From assembly GCA_025058515.1 (NCBI GenBank), contig JANXDW010000043.1, positions 1 through 52,926 on the forward strand: a stretch of DNA of 52,926 nt, given 5' to 3'. The notes beneath the pieces were generated by a model that was given only the letters and a program-made list of their open reading frames with translations, searched no databases and was not told the DNA's origin. Numbering within the stretch: position 1 is the stretch's first letter; every line of letters starts with the position of its first letter. The DNA is from Aigarchaeota archaeon. GTDB taxonomy: Archaea > Thermoproteota > Nitrososphaeria_A > Caldarchaeales > Wolframiiraptoraceae. Both the position numbers and the translations under genes were made by a program. This document shows, in pieces, positions 1 to 8,256 of the stretch.

Positions 1-309
1 GATTCTCCAACCTACTGGATTATCTCCAAAGATCAGAATACCGAGGATTATGAGAGCTTTAGAGAGAGGTGGATGCTCATTGTTCACTGCCATGCCCATC
101 AACATCTTACGTGCAGCTGGGACATAGTGGGCCTCATCGAAAATTAACGCACAATCTGTAGACAGAGGGGGGTTAATGCATTCTGAGGGCTGTAACTTAG
201 GCGATGGCTCATTAATAATCATTAACTTTAAGATAAGAATAATCACTGATAATATTATCAATTGAAGGTCAAGCTTACCAAAATAATTCTTTAGACTTAA
301 TAGGTTCAT
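1..309 (-). CDS. PMT-like (GT39) protein mannosyltransferase, N-terminal fragment
   Basis: Partial gene running off the left edge; only the first 103 codons are present. I chose the ATG at 309, seven bases after the stop of the upstream glycosyltransferase gene, which suggests one operon. The protein opens with a hydrophobic segment (about residues 12-30). A luminal loop follows carrying FDEAHYVPAAR and then EHPPLSK, the acidic and His-Pro-Pro motifs typical of GT-C enzymes of the dolichyl-phosphate-mannose protein mannosyltransferase family. By family it would transfer mannose from a lipid-phosphate donor on the outer face of the membrane. Substrate and full length cannot be judged from this fragment. 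Confidence 0.65.
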   Translation of the reverse strand, partial: MNLLSLKNYFGKLDLQLIILSVIILILKLMIINEPSPKLQPSECINPPLSTDCALIFDEAHYVPAARKMLMGMAVNNEHPPLSKALIILGILIFGDNPVGWRI

Positions 310-315
310 AGAACT

Positions 316-1464
316 TCACTGCTTCAATGATACTTTAATGTTTTTAAAAAATTTCTCTAAAAACTCCTTAAACTCTTGGGAGATAGTATACCTTTTAGAT
401 GAGAGTAGATACGTCTCAATGAGCATGTATAGGAGGGCTGCAGCTCTGATTAAGGCAAGATTCTGTGGTAATGCTCCGGGTGCAAGCGGATTATCCACCA
501 TAAACCATGTAAGTATTATTCCTACATTGGCAACTTCTAGAATGTAGAATGTTATCGGCAGTCTACCCATTATAGCGAGAAATGGGAGGAGCCATATGAC
601 CATTTGAGGTGTGAAGACATAGTTTGTTAAGAGGAAGACTGATAGAAGCATGAATGCTCTCTCATATATATCTCCTACATTAGTTAGATATATCTTGAAA
701 ACACCATAAACCATTATTAGAGCACTAAACAACTTAGCGGTATCCCATGACTCATTCGAGGGAAACAAGTATAGAAACCACGCGTTCTCTAGACCCCATT
801 CAGCGTGAAATAGATAAGTATCTGAAAGGAAGTTTGGATTGATGATCTGCAAGACTAGATTCACTCCTAGAAATGGGAAGATTGAGTATACTATGTAGCT
901 TACTTTACTTTTCCAACTTTTTAAGTAAGATAGCATTAATGGTAAGAGGATCAAGTTTATTAGCTTAGCTAGAGCTGTAGCACAGAATGCTAGCGCTGAG
1001 AGCTTATACTTGCCTTTCTCATATAATATTAAAGATAGCATTAGGAGTGAAGCGAAGACTATGTCGAAGTTGTAGTTTAAGTAAACTATCATAGATGGTG
1101 AAAATATCAAGAAGATGAAGAGATAGAGTATTGGAATATTTTTTCTATTCATAATCTTAAAGATTGTTATCACCAATAGAAGGTAAAAGAGGTAGAGTAT
1201 CATAGAGAAGGTATTATAATATGGTATCAGTTCTCCTTTACCGATTAATGCAGAAAGATATACGATGAAACCCGAAATAGGCGGATATGCGAATCCTTCA
1301 TCTACGTAAGGTATCTTTACCTCTCTTACAAGTGGACTATACCAAAAAGAGACAATGTCTGAATATATGTTTCCCTCAATTTTGGGATGGTGTATCAAAT
1401 ATGAGATTGTGAAAGATGTGAAGGCGGTTGCTAAGACTATTCCAAGAAGTTTCTCTCTATTCAC
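316..1464 (-). CDS. GT-C type membrane glycosyltransferase (GT87/mannosyltransferase-like)
   Basis: A 382-residue polytopic membrane protein with about nine to eleven hydrophobic segments. After the first membrane helix a loop carries DEGFAYPP (about residues 55-62), the acidic-plus-Pro-Pro motif of GT-C glycosyltransferases using polyprenyl-phosphate sugars. The C-terminus is basic (FKEFLEKFFKNIK). The start codon overlaps the elp3 stop by four bases, and a second GT-C gene follows seven bases after its stop, so the three are probably co-transcribed. The likely role is sugar transfer in N-glycan or glycolipid assembly at the membrane; the acceptor is unknown. Family assignment is by topology and motif only. 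Confidence 0.6.
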   Translation of the reverse strand: MNREKLLGIVLATAFTSFTISYLIHHPKIEGNIYSDIVSFWYSPLVREVKIPYVDEGFAYPPISGFIVYLSALIGKGELIPYYNTFSMILYLFYLLLVITIFKIMNRKNIPILYLFIFLIFSPSMIVYLNYNFDIVFASLLMLSLILYEKGKYKLSALAFCATALAKLINLILLPLMLSYLKSWKSKVSYIVYSIFPFLGVNLVLQIINPNFLSDTYLFHAEWGLENAWFLYLFPSNESWDTAKLFSALIMVYGVFKIYLTNVGDIYERAFMLLSVFLLTNYVFTPQMVIWLLPFLAIMGRLPITFYILEVANVGIILTWFMVDNPLAPGALPQNLALIRAAALLYMLIETYLLSSKRYTISQEFKEFLEKFFKNIKVSLKQ

Positions 1465-3056
1465 TTTCTTAACACCTTACTCACGTATGGTCCATCCAAT
1501 TTATATCCTCTCTTATAATAATATTCTCTAACTCCTATCCCACTTATTACAACTAGTTTATCTACATCGAGCTCTAAGGATGCTATCTCTTCAGCTTTAG
1601 CTAGGAGCATAGACCCGTATCCACGATGTTGCCAAGACCCTTCTTCTCTAGTTCTTATAGGAGACATCTTACCATATACATGGAGTTCTCTGACTATTCC
1701 AGCATTTTCTAACTCTTTTCTTAAAACTCTTGAAGGCATCCTAAGCCTGATAAAGCCTATTAGTGCATCGGCTACACGGTCTTCACATGAGATGAAGTAT
1801 TCCAATCCTTCAGATGCTTCATATTTCATTACATACATTTTCACTCTCTCTTCATCTATCTGTACACCTTCCCTCATTCTTCTACCAACCTCTCTACATC
1901 TAATGCATCTACATCTTAATCCATTGTTCTTCAAGTATTCTTCAACCCTCTCTCTAAGGTTTCCAATTTTATTACCTGCTAATGTTGTATGTAGTGGTAT
2001 CTCTCTCTGCACTCTCTGTATCCTAACGTAGGCGGGTGTCATTAGAAACCATTCAGCTAAAAGTTTTATGAGAACGTCATCATGATAAGGAGTATACTCT
2101 CCTCTCTTCCACAGCTCATACAATCCCGTATCTGGAAGTACTAGAGTAGGATATATCTTAACGAGATCTGGTCTAAATCTATTATCTTCCCAGATCTTCC
2201 GATATATCTCTAAGTCTTTCTCATAACTTGACCCTGGTAGATTAGGCATTAGATGATATCCTACCTTGAACCCTAGGTCTTTAAGGATCTGGGTAGCTTC
2301 TACTACATCTTCTACCGTGTGACCTCTATTTATTATTTTGTAGATCTCATCATCTAGAGATTGAACGCCTAGTTCAACTCTAGTTACACCTAGTTCTAGT
2401 AGTTTATTGGCTTGTCTTAGTTGAGCCCAGTCTGGTCTAGTCTCAATAGTAATTCCCGAGATTCTTAATGATGCTCTCTCAGCCTTCTTAACTGCATCCT
2501 CAAAACTTCTAGAACTCGTATTGTTCAACGCATCTATACATCTCTTAACAAACCATAATTGAGCACCATAAGGCATTGCATTAAATGTTCCACCGATAAT
2601 GATTAACTCGACCTTATCTACTCTATGTCCGAGCTTCTTTAATTTATCTACTTGATTTAACACTTGGAGATATGGATCGTATCCTACTCTCAGCGCATTC
2701 TCTACCGATTCTTCTTTACCTGTATAGCTTCTAGGACTGTTTTTCCCACCTGGACAGTATATGCATCTTCCATGAGGACACTCGTATATCGGTGCAACGA
2801 CGGTTATTACAGTTACTCCAGAGATTATCCTAGTAATCCTTCTAGCCAGCCTTGTTCTAATATTTTCAATTAGTTCAAGTGGAGTATTCTCGATGATCTC
2901 TAAATTTGATGGAACCTTTAAAAGACCATATTCTTCAGAGACTCTAAGCTTTATCTTTTCCACTTCTCTACTATCTATACTCGTCCTAGATAATATCTCG
3001 GAAGCTATCTTCCTACATGCTTCACGGTATATGTCGTCGTTGAGTGTCTGCGTCAT
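1461..3056 (-). CDS. elp3: Elp3 tRNA U34 carboxymethyl transferase (radical SAM + GNAT)
   Basis: 531 residues, the usual length for archaeal Elp3. A helical N-terminal region precedes a radical SAM domain with the cluster motif C93-x4-C98-x2-C101 followed by PGG. The C-terminal third is a GNAT acetyltransferase fold containing HRGYGSMLLAKAEE, which matches the acetyl-CoA pyrophosphate loop. Known family members make the cm5U34 modification in the tRNA wobble position from acetyl-CoA and SAM. Four Cys residues near residues 385-393 (CRCIRC) match the zinc site between the domains. It is the first gene of a probable operon with two membrane glycosyltransferases, with no obvious functional link. 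Confidence 0.93.
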   Translation of the reverse strand: MTQTLNDDIYREACRKIASEILSRTSIDSREVEKIKLRVSEEYGLLKVPSNLEIIENTPLELIENIRTRLARRITRIISGVTVITVVAPIYECPHGRCIYCPGGKNSPRSYTGKEESVENALRVGYDPYLQVLNQVDKLKKLGHRVDKVELIIIGGTFNAMPYGAQLWFVKRCIDALNNTSSRSFEDAVKKAERASLRISGITIETRPDWAQLRQANKLLELGVTRVELGVQSLDDEIYKIINRGHTVEDVVEATQILKDLGFKVGYHLMPNLPGSSYEKDLEIYRKIWEDNRFRPDLVKIYPTLVLPDTGLYELWKRGEYTPYHDDVLIKLLAEWFLMTPAYVRIQRVQREIPLHTTLAGNKIGNLRERVEEYLKNNGLRCRCIRCREVGRRMREGVQIDEERVKMYVMKYEASEGLEYFISCEDRVADALIGFIRLRMPSRVLRKELENAGIVRELHVYGKMSPIRTREEGSWQHRGYGSMLLAKAEEIASLELDVDKLVVISGIGVREYYYKRGYKLDGPYVSKVLRK

Positions 3057-3141
3057 CTGCTCCCTTACAATATAATAGAATGCTGTTAATATATTTAGGA
3101 TTATGTTATCTAATAATTAGCTTCTCAAAAGAAGAGAAAAT

Positions 3142-4185
3142 CTACCGAGCTTTACTCCTTCTTTTATTAATCTCTTCAATGAGTGCTGGGATCGCTTCTC
3201 TATAGTCTGCAACTATTCCATAGTCTGCGTTCTCGAAGATTGGCGCCTCAGGATCATTGTTTACTGCTACTACTGTCATTGCTTCTCTTATCCCGAATAG
3301 ATGTTGAGCTGCACCCGAGATCCCGACGGCCACATATAGTGATGCTTTAACAGATTTTCCAGTCTGACCTACTTGTCTCTCATGAGATATCCATCCAGCA
3401 TCAACCGCTTTCCTAGATCCAGCTACAACGCCATTAAGAAGTCCCGCTAGCTCTTCAAGCATCTTGAAACCTTCAGGAGACCCTATACCTCTACCTCCAG
3501 AAATTATTATCTCAGCTTTCTCTATAGGTATTTCTTCTACACGGATATCTTGACTTGAGATAAGCTTTATCCTCGGTTCAGGTATATCTACTCTCTCCTC
3601 TATTATCTCTCCTCTTCTAGATGGGTCTCTTTCAGGTAGTCTAAAGACGTTAGGTCTAACTGTTGAGATCTGAGGTCTCCTATTTGGCGCTCTGATATGT
3701 GCAAGTAAGGTTGCACCGAAGGGGGGTCTAATCATTATCAAGTCTCTAGTTTTAACATCTACATCAAAATCTGTGCAGTCTGCAGTTATCCCAGCTTTCA
3801 GAACATTGGCCACGTATGGTATCATCTCTCTACCTCTAAGAGTACCTGCAGCTAAGAGTATCTCAGGCTTATATCTTCTGATCAATGCTATTAGTGTTTC
3901 TGCAAAGATCTCTGGTGTGTAGATGGATAGTCTACTATCTTCTACGTATATCACTTTATCCGCTCCATAATATATCGGTTCTTTAAGCATCTGCTTAACA
4001 TTATGACCTACTATAACCCCAACTAGCTCTGTATTGATCTTATCGGCGATAACTCTTCCAGGGTTAAGAAGTTGAAGGGATGCTTCATTTACTTCACCTT
4101 CTAATGTTTCTATGAATACCCAGACGCCTCTCCATTCATCTTTATTGATAGGATCCCATTCTGGGCAGATCGCTGTACTACTCAT
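3142..4185 (-). CDS. etfA: Electron transfer flavoprotein alpha subunit (FixB-like)
   Basis: 347 residues. The C-terminal FAD domain holds the ETF-alpha signature: SRKAVDAGW, ERQVGQTGKSVKASLYVAVG, ISGAAQH and NNDPEAPIF. It pairs with EtfB, whose stop overlaps this start by four bases. With fixC and fixX immediately upstream on the same strand this forms a complete FixABCX set. In characterised members (for example Pyrobaculum aerophilum EtfABCX) the complex bifurcates electrons from NADH to ferredoxin or flavodoxin and to quinone. Whether this one bifurcates cannot be shown from motifs alone. It could instead act as an ordinary ETF feeding a quinone pool. Confidence 0.92.
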   Translation of the reverse strand: MSSTAICPEWDPINKDEWRGVWVFIETLEGEVNEASLQLLNPGRVIADKINTELVGVIVGHNVKQMLKEPIYYGADKVIYVEDSRLSIYTPEIFAETLIALIRRYKPEILLAAGTLRGREMIPYVANVLKAGITADCTDFDVDVKTRDLIMIRPPFGATLLAHIRAPNRRPQISTVRPNVFRLPERDPSRRGEIIEERVDIPEPRIKLISSQDIRVEEIPIEKAEIIISGGRGIGSPEGFKMLEELAGLLNGVVAGSRKAVDAGWISHERQVGQTGKSVKASLYVAVGISGAAQHLFGIREAMTVVAVNNDPEAPIFENADYGIVADYREAIPALIEEINKRRSKAR

Positions 4186-4988
4186 ATTATCTTCAACCCC
4201 TCATCCTCGATTAATCTATCAACAAGCCATTTTACCGCTTCTCTAACATCTTGTCCATCGAATCTCTGTTTCTTCCTCGGTACGGAGGGGGTTACAATAC
4301 ATTTCTCAACAACCGTTGGAGAACCTCTGAGACCTATGCACTCCCGCTTTAACCCGACTTCATTATTTGTCCAAACTTCTATAACATTCTCCATCTTAGC
4401 TCTAAGTTTATGAGATAATTTAACTGGTCTAGGCTCATTACTCTTCATGGCCACTGCCAATAGGCATGGAGTTGGAAGCTCATATACTTCTATCTTCTTC
4501 TCAAGTCTTCTCGTCGCTCTAACTACCCCATTAATATATTCTACATCTACAACGTAGTAAAGGTATGGTACTCTTAGCCATGAAGCTGTCTGTGCACCTA
4601 TGTGAGCTGTAGAGCTATCTATCGTCTCTTGACCGAAGATCAATATATCGAATGGTCTCAGCTTCTCAATAACTTTAGATAAAGTGTACGATGTAGCAAG
4701 TGTGTCTGCTCCTGCGAAAACTCTATCACTTACAAGTATCGCTCGATCTACTCCCATCCCGATAACGAATTCTAGACCTGTCTTAGCAGACATAGGGGCC
4801 ATGGAGACCGCTGTAACAACACCACCATACTTCTCCTTCAATCTTAAAGCCATCTCCACAGCATTCAAATCATGTGGATTTATTATACTTGGAACTCCTT
4901 CTCTGATCAAAGTACCGGTATTAGGGTCTATGTTTACTATCTGAGTATTCGGAACCCATTTTATACAGACTATTATGTTGAGAGGCAA
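4182..4988 (-). CDS. etfB: Electron transfer flavoprotein beta subunit (FixA-like)
   Basis: 268 residues with an adenine-nucleotide alpha-hydrolase fold. Near the N-terminus are VCIKWVPNT and NPHDLNAVEMALRLKE. In the middle are VSDRVFAGADTLATS and FGQETIDSSTAHIGAQTA, the beta-subunit signature and nucleotide loop of Fix-type ETFs. The C-terminal arm would pack on EtfA. It lies between fixX (178 bases upstream) and etfA (4-base overlap). The beta subunit holds the second nucleotide, FAD in bifurcating complexes or AMP in ordinary ETFs; which one applies needs biochemical or structural comparison. Confidence 0.92.
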   Translation of the reverse strand: MPLNIIVCIKWVPNTQIVNIDPNTGTLIREGVPSIINPHDLNAVEMALRLKEKYGGVVTAVSMAPMSAKTGLEFVIGMGVDRAILVSDRVFAGADTLATSYTLSKVIEKLRPFDILIFGQETIDSSTAHIGAQTASWLRVPYLYYVVDVEYINGVVRATRRLEKKIEVYELPTPCLLAVAMKSNEPRPVKLSHKLRAKMENVIEVWTNNEVGLKRECIGLRGSPTVVEKCIVTPSVPRKKQRFDGQDVREAVKWLVDRLIEDEGLKII

Positions 4989-5166
4989 GATGAATCACCT
5001 AAACTTCATACTCTCAAAATAGTCTAACTCAATATCTATTTAATAAATTATATTTGCATAATATTCTATATAATTTTTCGATCGACATGTCTAGGTTGCG
5101 GAGTCGATTAAGTATTCATAGTGTAGAGAGGAGAATAAGAATCCTATATAGATTTTTGAAGATAAT

Positions 5167-5448
5167 CTAGCCGTATCTATATTGTACTCCTCTTCCACTA
5201 AGTGGATAGTTCCATGTAATTGCTTCATGTGGACAGATCACTCTGCACGTTCCACACTCTACGCATCCTTCATAACTGAATAAGATCTCACCACCAGTTA
5301 ATGTATAGCATCCAGCTGGGCAGAGGTATACACAGGCCTTCTTATTACATAATCTTCTACATTTCTCGTAATCTACTACTATGTGCGGTTTGGAGTCTAC
5401 ATCCCATATATTCGTATTCAATACTTCATCTACTTTCATCTTTTTCAT
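5167..5448 (-). CDS. fixX: FixX-like ferredoxin
   Basis: 93 residues. Two cysteine clusters are visible: C30, C34, C39, C43, C47, then C62-x2-C65-x2-C68-x3-C72-P, the second a classical [4Fe-4S] motif. FixX proteins dock on FixC and supply the iron-sulfur centre of the ETF:quinone oxidoreductase. In mitochondrial enzymes this domain is fused to the dehydrogenase. Here it is a separate gene 83 bases downstream of fixC, matching the archaeal and nitrogen-fixer arrangement. The C-terminal tail GRGVQYRYG is typical of the family. Confidence 0.9.
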   Translation of the reverse strand: MKKMKVDEVLNTNIWDVDSKPHIVVDYEKCRRLCNKKACVYLCPAGCYTLTGGEILFSYEGCVECGTCRVICPHEAITWNYPLSGRGVQYRYG

Positions 5449-5531
5449 GACTTGTCACCCTATATATTTCTAACCAACTTAAAACCATATCTTTTCTTCA
5501 CACTAATGTAATCATGTTAGACAACCTACAG

Positions 5532-6815
5532 TTAGAAGAATGTTCTAAATATGTTCCAGAGTAGTTTTAAGAGAGAGGTTTTTCCTTTTATAGAGTTTCT
5601 CAAGGCTTGTAGTATTGTTGGAGAAGAGTATTCTATCTCGAAGAGTTTCTTAACCGTATCTAATAATATTCCAGGATAAATAGTAAACATCTCATTAGAC
5701 CTCATTAATTTAGTTATCTTCTTATGCTTCTTCATCTCCTTCATTATGAAGCTCTCTTCTAAAAGCTTCTGGTAAAATGATAAACTCTCAGAGTTATAAC
5801 TTCCCATGCTATGAGCTTTCAAGATCGTTTTAGCTGCTAGATATCCACTATAAGCTGCGAAGTCTACACCTCTAATAGTATATCCGAGATTCAGTAGTAA
5901 TCCTGCAGCATCTCCTACGATGAGTAAACCATCTCCATACATCTTCTTCGGACTCATACCTAAACCCATTTCAGGAGTTAAATGGGCACCATACTCTATT
6001 ACTACGCCATCAGCTATGACCTCTTTTATGGATTGTTTCTGCTTTAGGTCTTCAAGTATATTGAAAACATGTTGGTTGATGTTTTGGTAAGCTTCTTCTA
6101 AGAAGACGACTAGTCCAAGACTTATAGTAGATGAATTTGTATAAAGGAAGGAGCCTCCTGGAAGATATCCTGTTGCTTCTCCTACGATCAACCATGCTAA
6201 TCCTTCGCCAGCAGCCAACCCAAGTCTACCCTCAATCTTACTAGCATCAAGCCTGATAACTTGTTTTAATCCAAGTGCTACTTGACGTTTCTCTAATTTC
6301 GGAACCATTCCAAATCTTTCAAGTATCAATCTATTTACTCCTTCAGCATCTACAACTACGTTTGATCTCAATACCTCGTCTCCACATCTCACTCCTTTAA
6401 CTACACCATCTTCAAGATAGAGATCATCTACACGTATATCTGTAACTATTACTGCTCCAGCTTCTTCAGCTTTCTGAGCCATCCAACTAGCTAATCTAGA
6501 TAGGTAGGCTGTAAAGCTTGTGGAGTCTGTTGAACTATACTCAAGTGTGAGCAGTTCTCCATTAGACATAAAGCTGAAACGCTCTTTCTTAACCCATCTC
6601 TCTATAGGTGCCTCTTTTCTAAAGTTTTCATAGACTTCTTCTAGCGGTTTTGAGTAGACTCTTCCACCGTATAAGGTCTTTGAACCAGCTGTCCTCCCCC
6701 TCTCTAATACAACGACTCTTAACCCATTCTTCGCAAGAGTATAGGCAGCTGTTGAGCCCGCTGGTCCTGCACCAACGATTATTACATCAAACTTTGTATT
6801 ACTTAGATACGACAA
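5532..6815 (-). CDS. fixC: FixC-like ETF:quinone oxidoreductase flavoprotein
   Basis: 427 residues of the geranylgeranyl-reductase/FixC flavoprotein superfamily. The N-terminus holds the dinucleotide-binding motif GAGPAGSTAA and LERG. The second FAD motif GDGLLIVGDAAGLL lies near residue 310, followed by the Fix-type segment LNLGYTIRGVDFAAYSG. Together with the separate FixX ferredoxin it would pass electrons from EtfAB to membrane quinone. A geranylgeranyl reductase acting on archaeal lipids is the main alternative for this superfamily, but the adjacent fixX, etfB and etfA genes argue for FixC. Confidence 0.9.
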   Translation of the reverse strand: MSYLSNTKFDVIIVGAGPAGSTAAYTLAKNGLRVVVLERGRTAGSKTLYGGRVYSKPLEEVYENFRKEAPIERWVKKERFSFMSNGELLTLEYSSTDSTSFTAYLSRLASWMAQKAEEAGAVIVTDIRVDDLYLEDGVVKGVRCGDEVLRSNVVVDAEGVNRLILERFGMVPKLEKRQVALGLKQVIRLDASKIEGRLGLAAGEGLAWLIVGEATGYLPGGSFLYTNSSTISLGLVVFLEEAYQNINQHVFNILEDLKQKQSIKEVIADGVVIEYGAHLTPEMGLGMSPKKMYGDGLLIVGDAAGLLLNLGYTIRGVDFAAYSGYLAAKTILKAHSMGSYNSESLSFYQKLLEESFIMKEMKKHKKITKLMRSNEMFTIYPGILLDTVKKLFEIEYSSPTILQALRNSIKGKTSLLKLLWNIFRTFF

Positions 6816-6910
6816 TTTTTATGACCCCTTTTTATCTAGCTCAATATATGTTCTATAAGCCTACATATATACCATAGGGTAAATCTACATATTTTTTAAA
6901 TGTACTCAAT

Positions 6911-7897
6911 CTATACATGTAATTTAATTAATTCTCCAGTTATCTTACAGATCTCTTTAAGGGAGTAAAGTATCCTAGGACCTAGAGGTGCACCTAAGAC
7001 GATATGCCTATAGCCTATCTCTACTACTTCTTCTAATACTTCTCTGAGGTCGCTTGGTCTACCGACCAGCACCATCTTTTTAATTATCTCTACTGGTAGT
7101 ATGCTGTAGAGTTTTAACCAATCAGCCTTCTTTACTGTTTCTTTCACTTCATTTAGAAATTTATCATCTATATCTAGATCTTCTATCATCTTTTCAGGTA
7201 GACCGCAGAGTACATACGCAGCATATGGTGCAGCAGTCTTAGCAGCTTTCTCGATATCATTATCGATAGATAATGTCAAGTAGGCAGCTGCATCAAAATT
7301 CTCCATGGTTCTACTAGATCTATCTATGCCTATCTTCACTTGCATGTATGCCCACTTTAAGTCCTCAGGATTCGAATAGTTTACGAGGACTCCATCTCCT
7401 ATCTCTCCTGCTAGCTGAAGCATTCTAGGACCTTGAGCACCGATATAGATTGGAGCATAGCTTCTAGGATTGAAATCCAACCTACCATCAACGTTGTCCA
7501 TAGTTACTCTTCTTTCACGTAAAATCCTCCGAACAATCGTTACAGCTTCTCTAACCTTTTCTAAAGGATTAGATCTCTCTACCCCTATACTTTCTAAAGT
7601 TGTCTTATCTCCTGCTCCAATAGCTATCTTAACTCTATTTGGAGCAATCTCTGTAAGCGATGCTGTTAACTGAGCTATTACGAATGGATTTATTGTGTAG
7701 GGGTTTACTACTCCAACCCCTATCCAGAGCTGGCTAACTCTCTTCAATAAGAGAGAAGCTGTAATAAAGCTACTCCGATTATGTGGATGCTCACTTAACC
7801 ATACTCCTGAGAGACCCATCTCTTCTATTAGATAAGCTAGAAGATCGATCTTCCATAATGGATCTTTGGGGACGATCTCAGATGAAAAGATTATCAT
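6911..7897 (-). CDS. F420/flavin-dependent luciferase-like oxidoreductase (Mer-like)
   Basis: 328 residues with the TIM-barrel pattern of the luciferase-like monooxygenase family. The N-terminus includes GLSGVWLSEHPHNRSS and the middle holds IGAGDKT and PIYIGAQGPRMLQLAGEIGDG, the segments that match methylene-tetrahydromethanopterin reductase (Mer) and related F420 enzymes. The likely reaction is hydride transfer between F420H2 and a substrate. A role as Mer in a C1-pterin pathway is possible, but no other pathway gene is in view and the substrate is not proven. It lies seven bases downstream of the small gene at 7905-8168, so the two are probably co-transcribed. Confidence 0.75.
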   Translation of the reverse strand: MIIFSSEIVPKDPLWKIDLLAYLIEEMGLSGVWLSEHPHNRSSFITASLLLKRVSQLWIGVGVVNPYTINPFVIAQLTASLTEIAPNRVKIAIGAGDKTTLESIGVERSNPLEKVREAVTIVRRILRERRVTMDNVDGRLDFNPRSYAPIYIGAQGPRMLQLAGEIGDGVLVNYSNPEDLKWAYMQVKIGIDRSSRTMENFDAAAYLTLSIDNDIEKAAKTAAPYAAYVLCGLPEKMIEDLDIDDKFLNEVKETVKKADWLKLYSILPVEIIKKMVLVGRPSDLREVLEEVVEIGYRHIVLGAPLGPRILYSLKEICKITGELIKLHV

Positions 7898-7904
7898 CTC
7901 CTTA

Positions 7905-8168
7905 TCACTCTCTTCTCAACTCTTTTAATATCTTTGTGAACTTAGATGGTTCAGCGATAGATATAGCATAAGCTAGTTCTCTAAAAATTTGAAGATCATG
8001 CATCTTCCCTTCTCTATAAGCTTCTGTAATTCTCCATCCAACCTCATCTGGAACATTCTCTAAATTAACAGAAGACAAAAGTATGTCTAGTAGGTCTTCT
8101 ACAAGCTTCTTCTTCTCCTCGCTACTTAATCTTCTGATAATCTCTGAGAATTCTTCTAAACTCACCAT
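7905..8168 (-). CDS. Small helical protein of unknown function
   Basis: 87 residues, strongly charged and predicted helical (EEFSEIIRRLSSEEKKKLVEDLL near the N-terminus, KFTKILKELRRE at the end). I do not recognise a family. It is seven bases upstream of the Mer-like gene, and the two probably share a promoter in the divergent region that contains the AAACATGTTT repeats. It could be a small accessory or regulatory partner of the oxidoreductase, but nothing in the sequence proves this. Confidence 0.6.
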   Translation of the reverse strand: MVSLEEFSEIIRRLSSEEKKKLVEDLLDILLSSVNLENVPDEVGWRITEAYREGKMHDLQIFRELAYAISIAEPSKFTKILKELRRE

Positions 8169-8188
8169 CTTCAGAAGTTTAAATTAGT

Positions 8189-8210
8189 AAACATGTTTAA
8201 AAACGTGTTT
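8189..8210. promoter_or_regulatory. Tandem palindromic operator candidate between divergent genes
   Basis: A perfect 10-base palindrome AAACATGTTT (8189-8198) is followed after two bases by a near copy, AAACGTGTTT (8201-8210). The centres are 12 bases apart, close to one helical turn. The site sits between the divergent 87-aa gene/Mer-like operon (minus) and the LarA-like gene (plus), beside AT-rich TATA-like sequence at 8211-8222. This spacing suits a homodimeric regulator binding two adjacent sites on one DNA face. It is a sequence observation; the regulator is unknown. Confidence 0.35.
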
Positions 8211-8256
8211 TTAAATTTAAATCTAGCTGAATATACTACATAGAGCTAGTAGAAGG

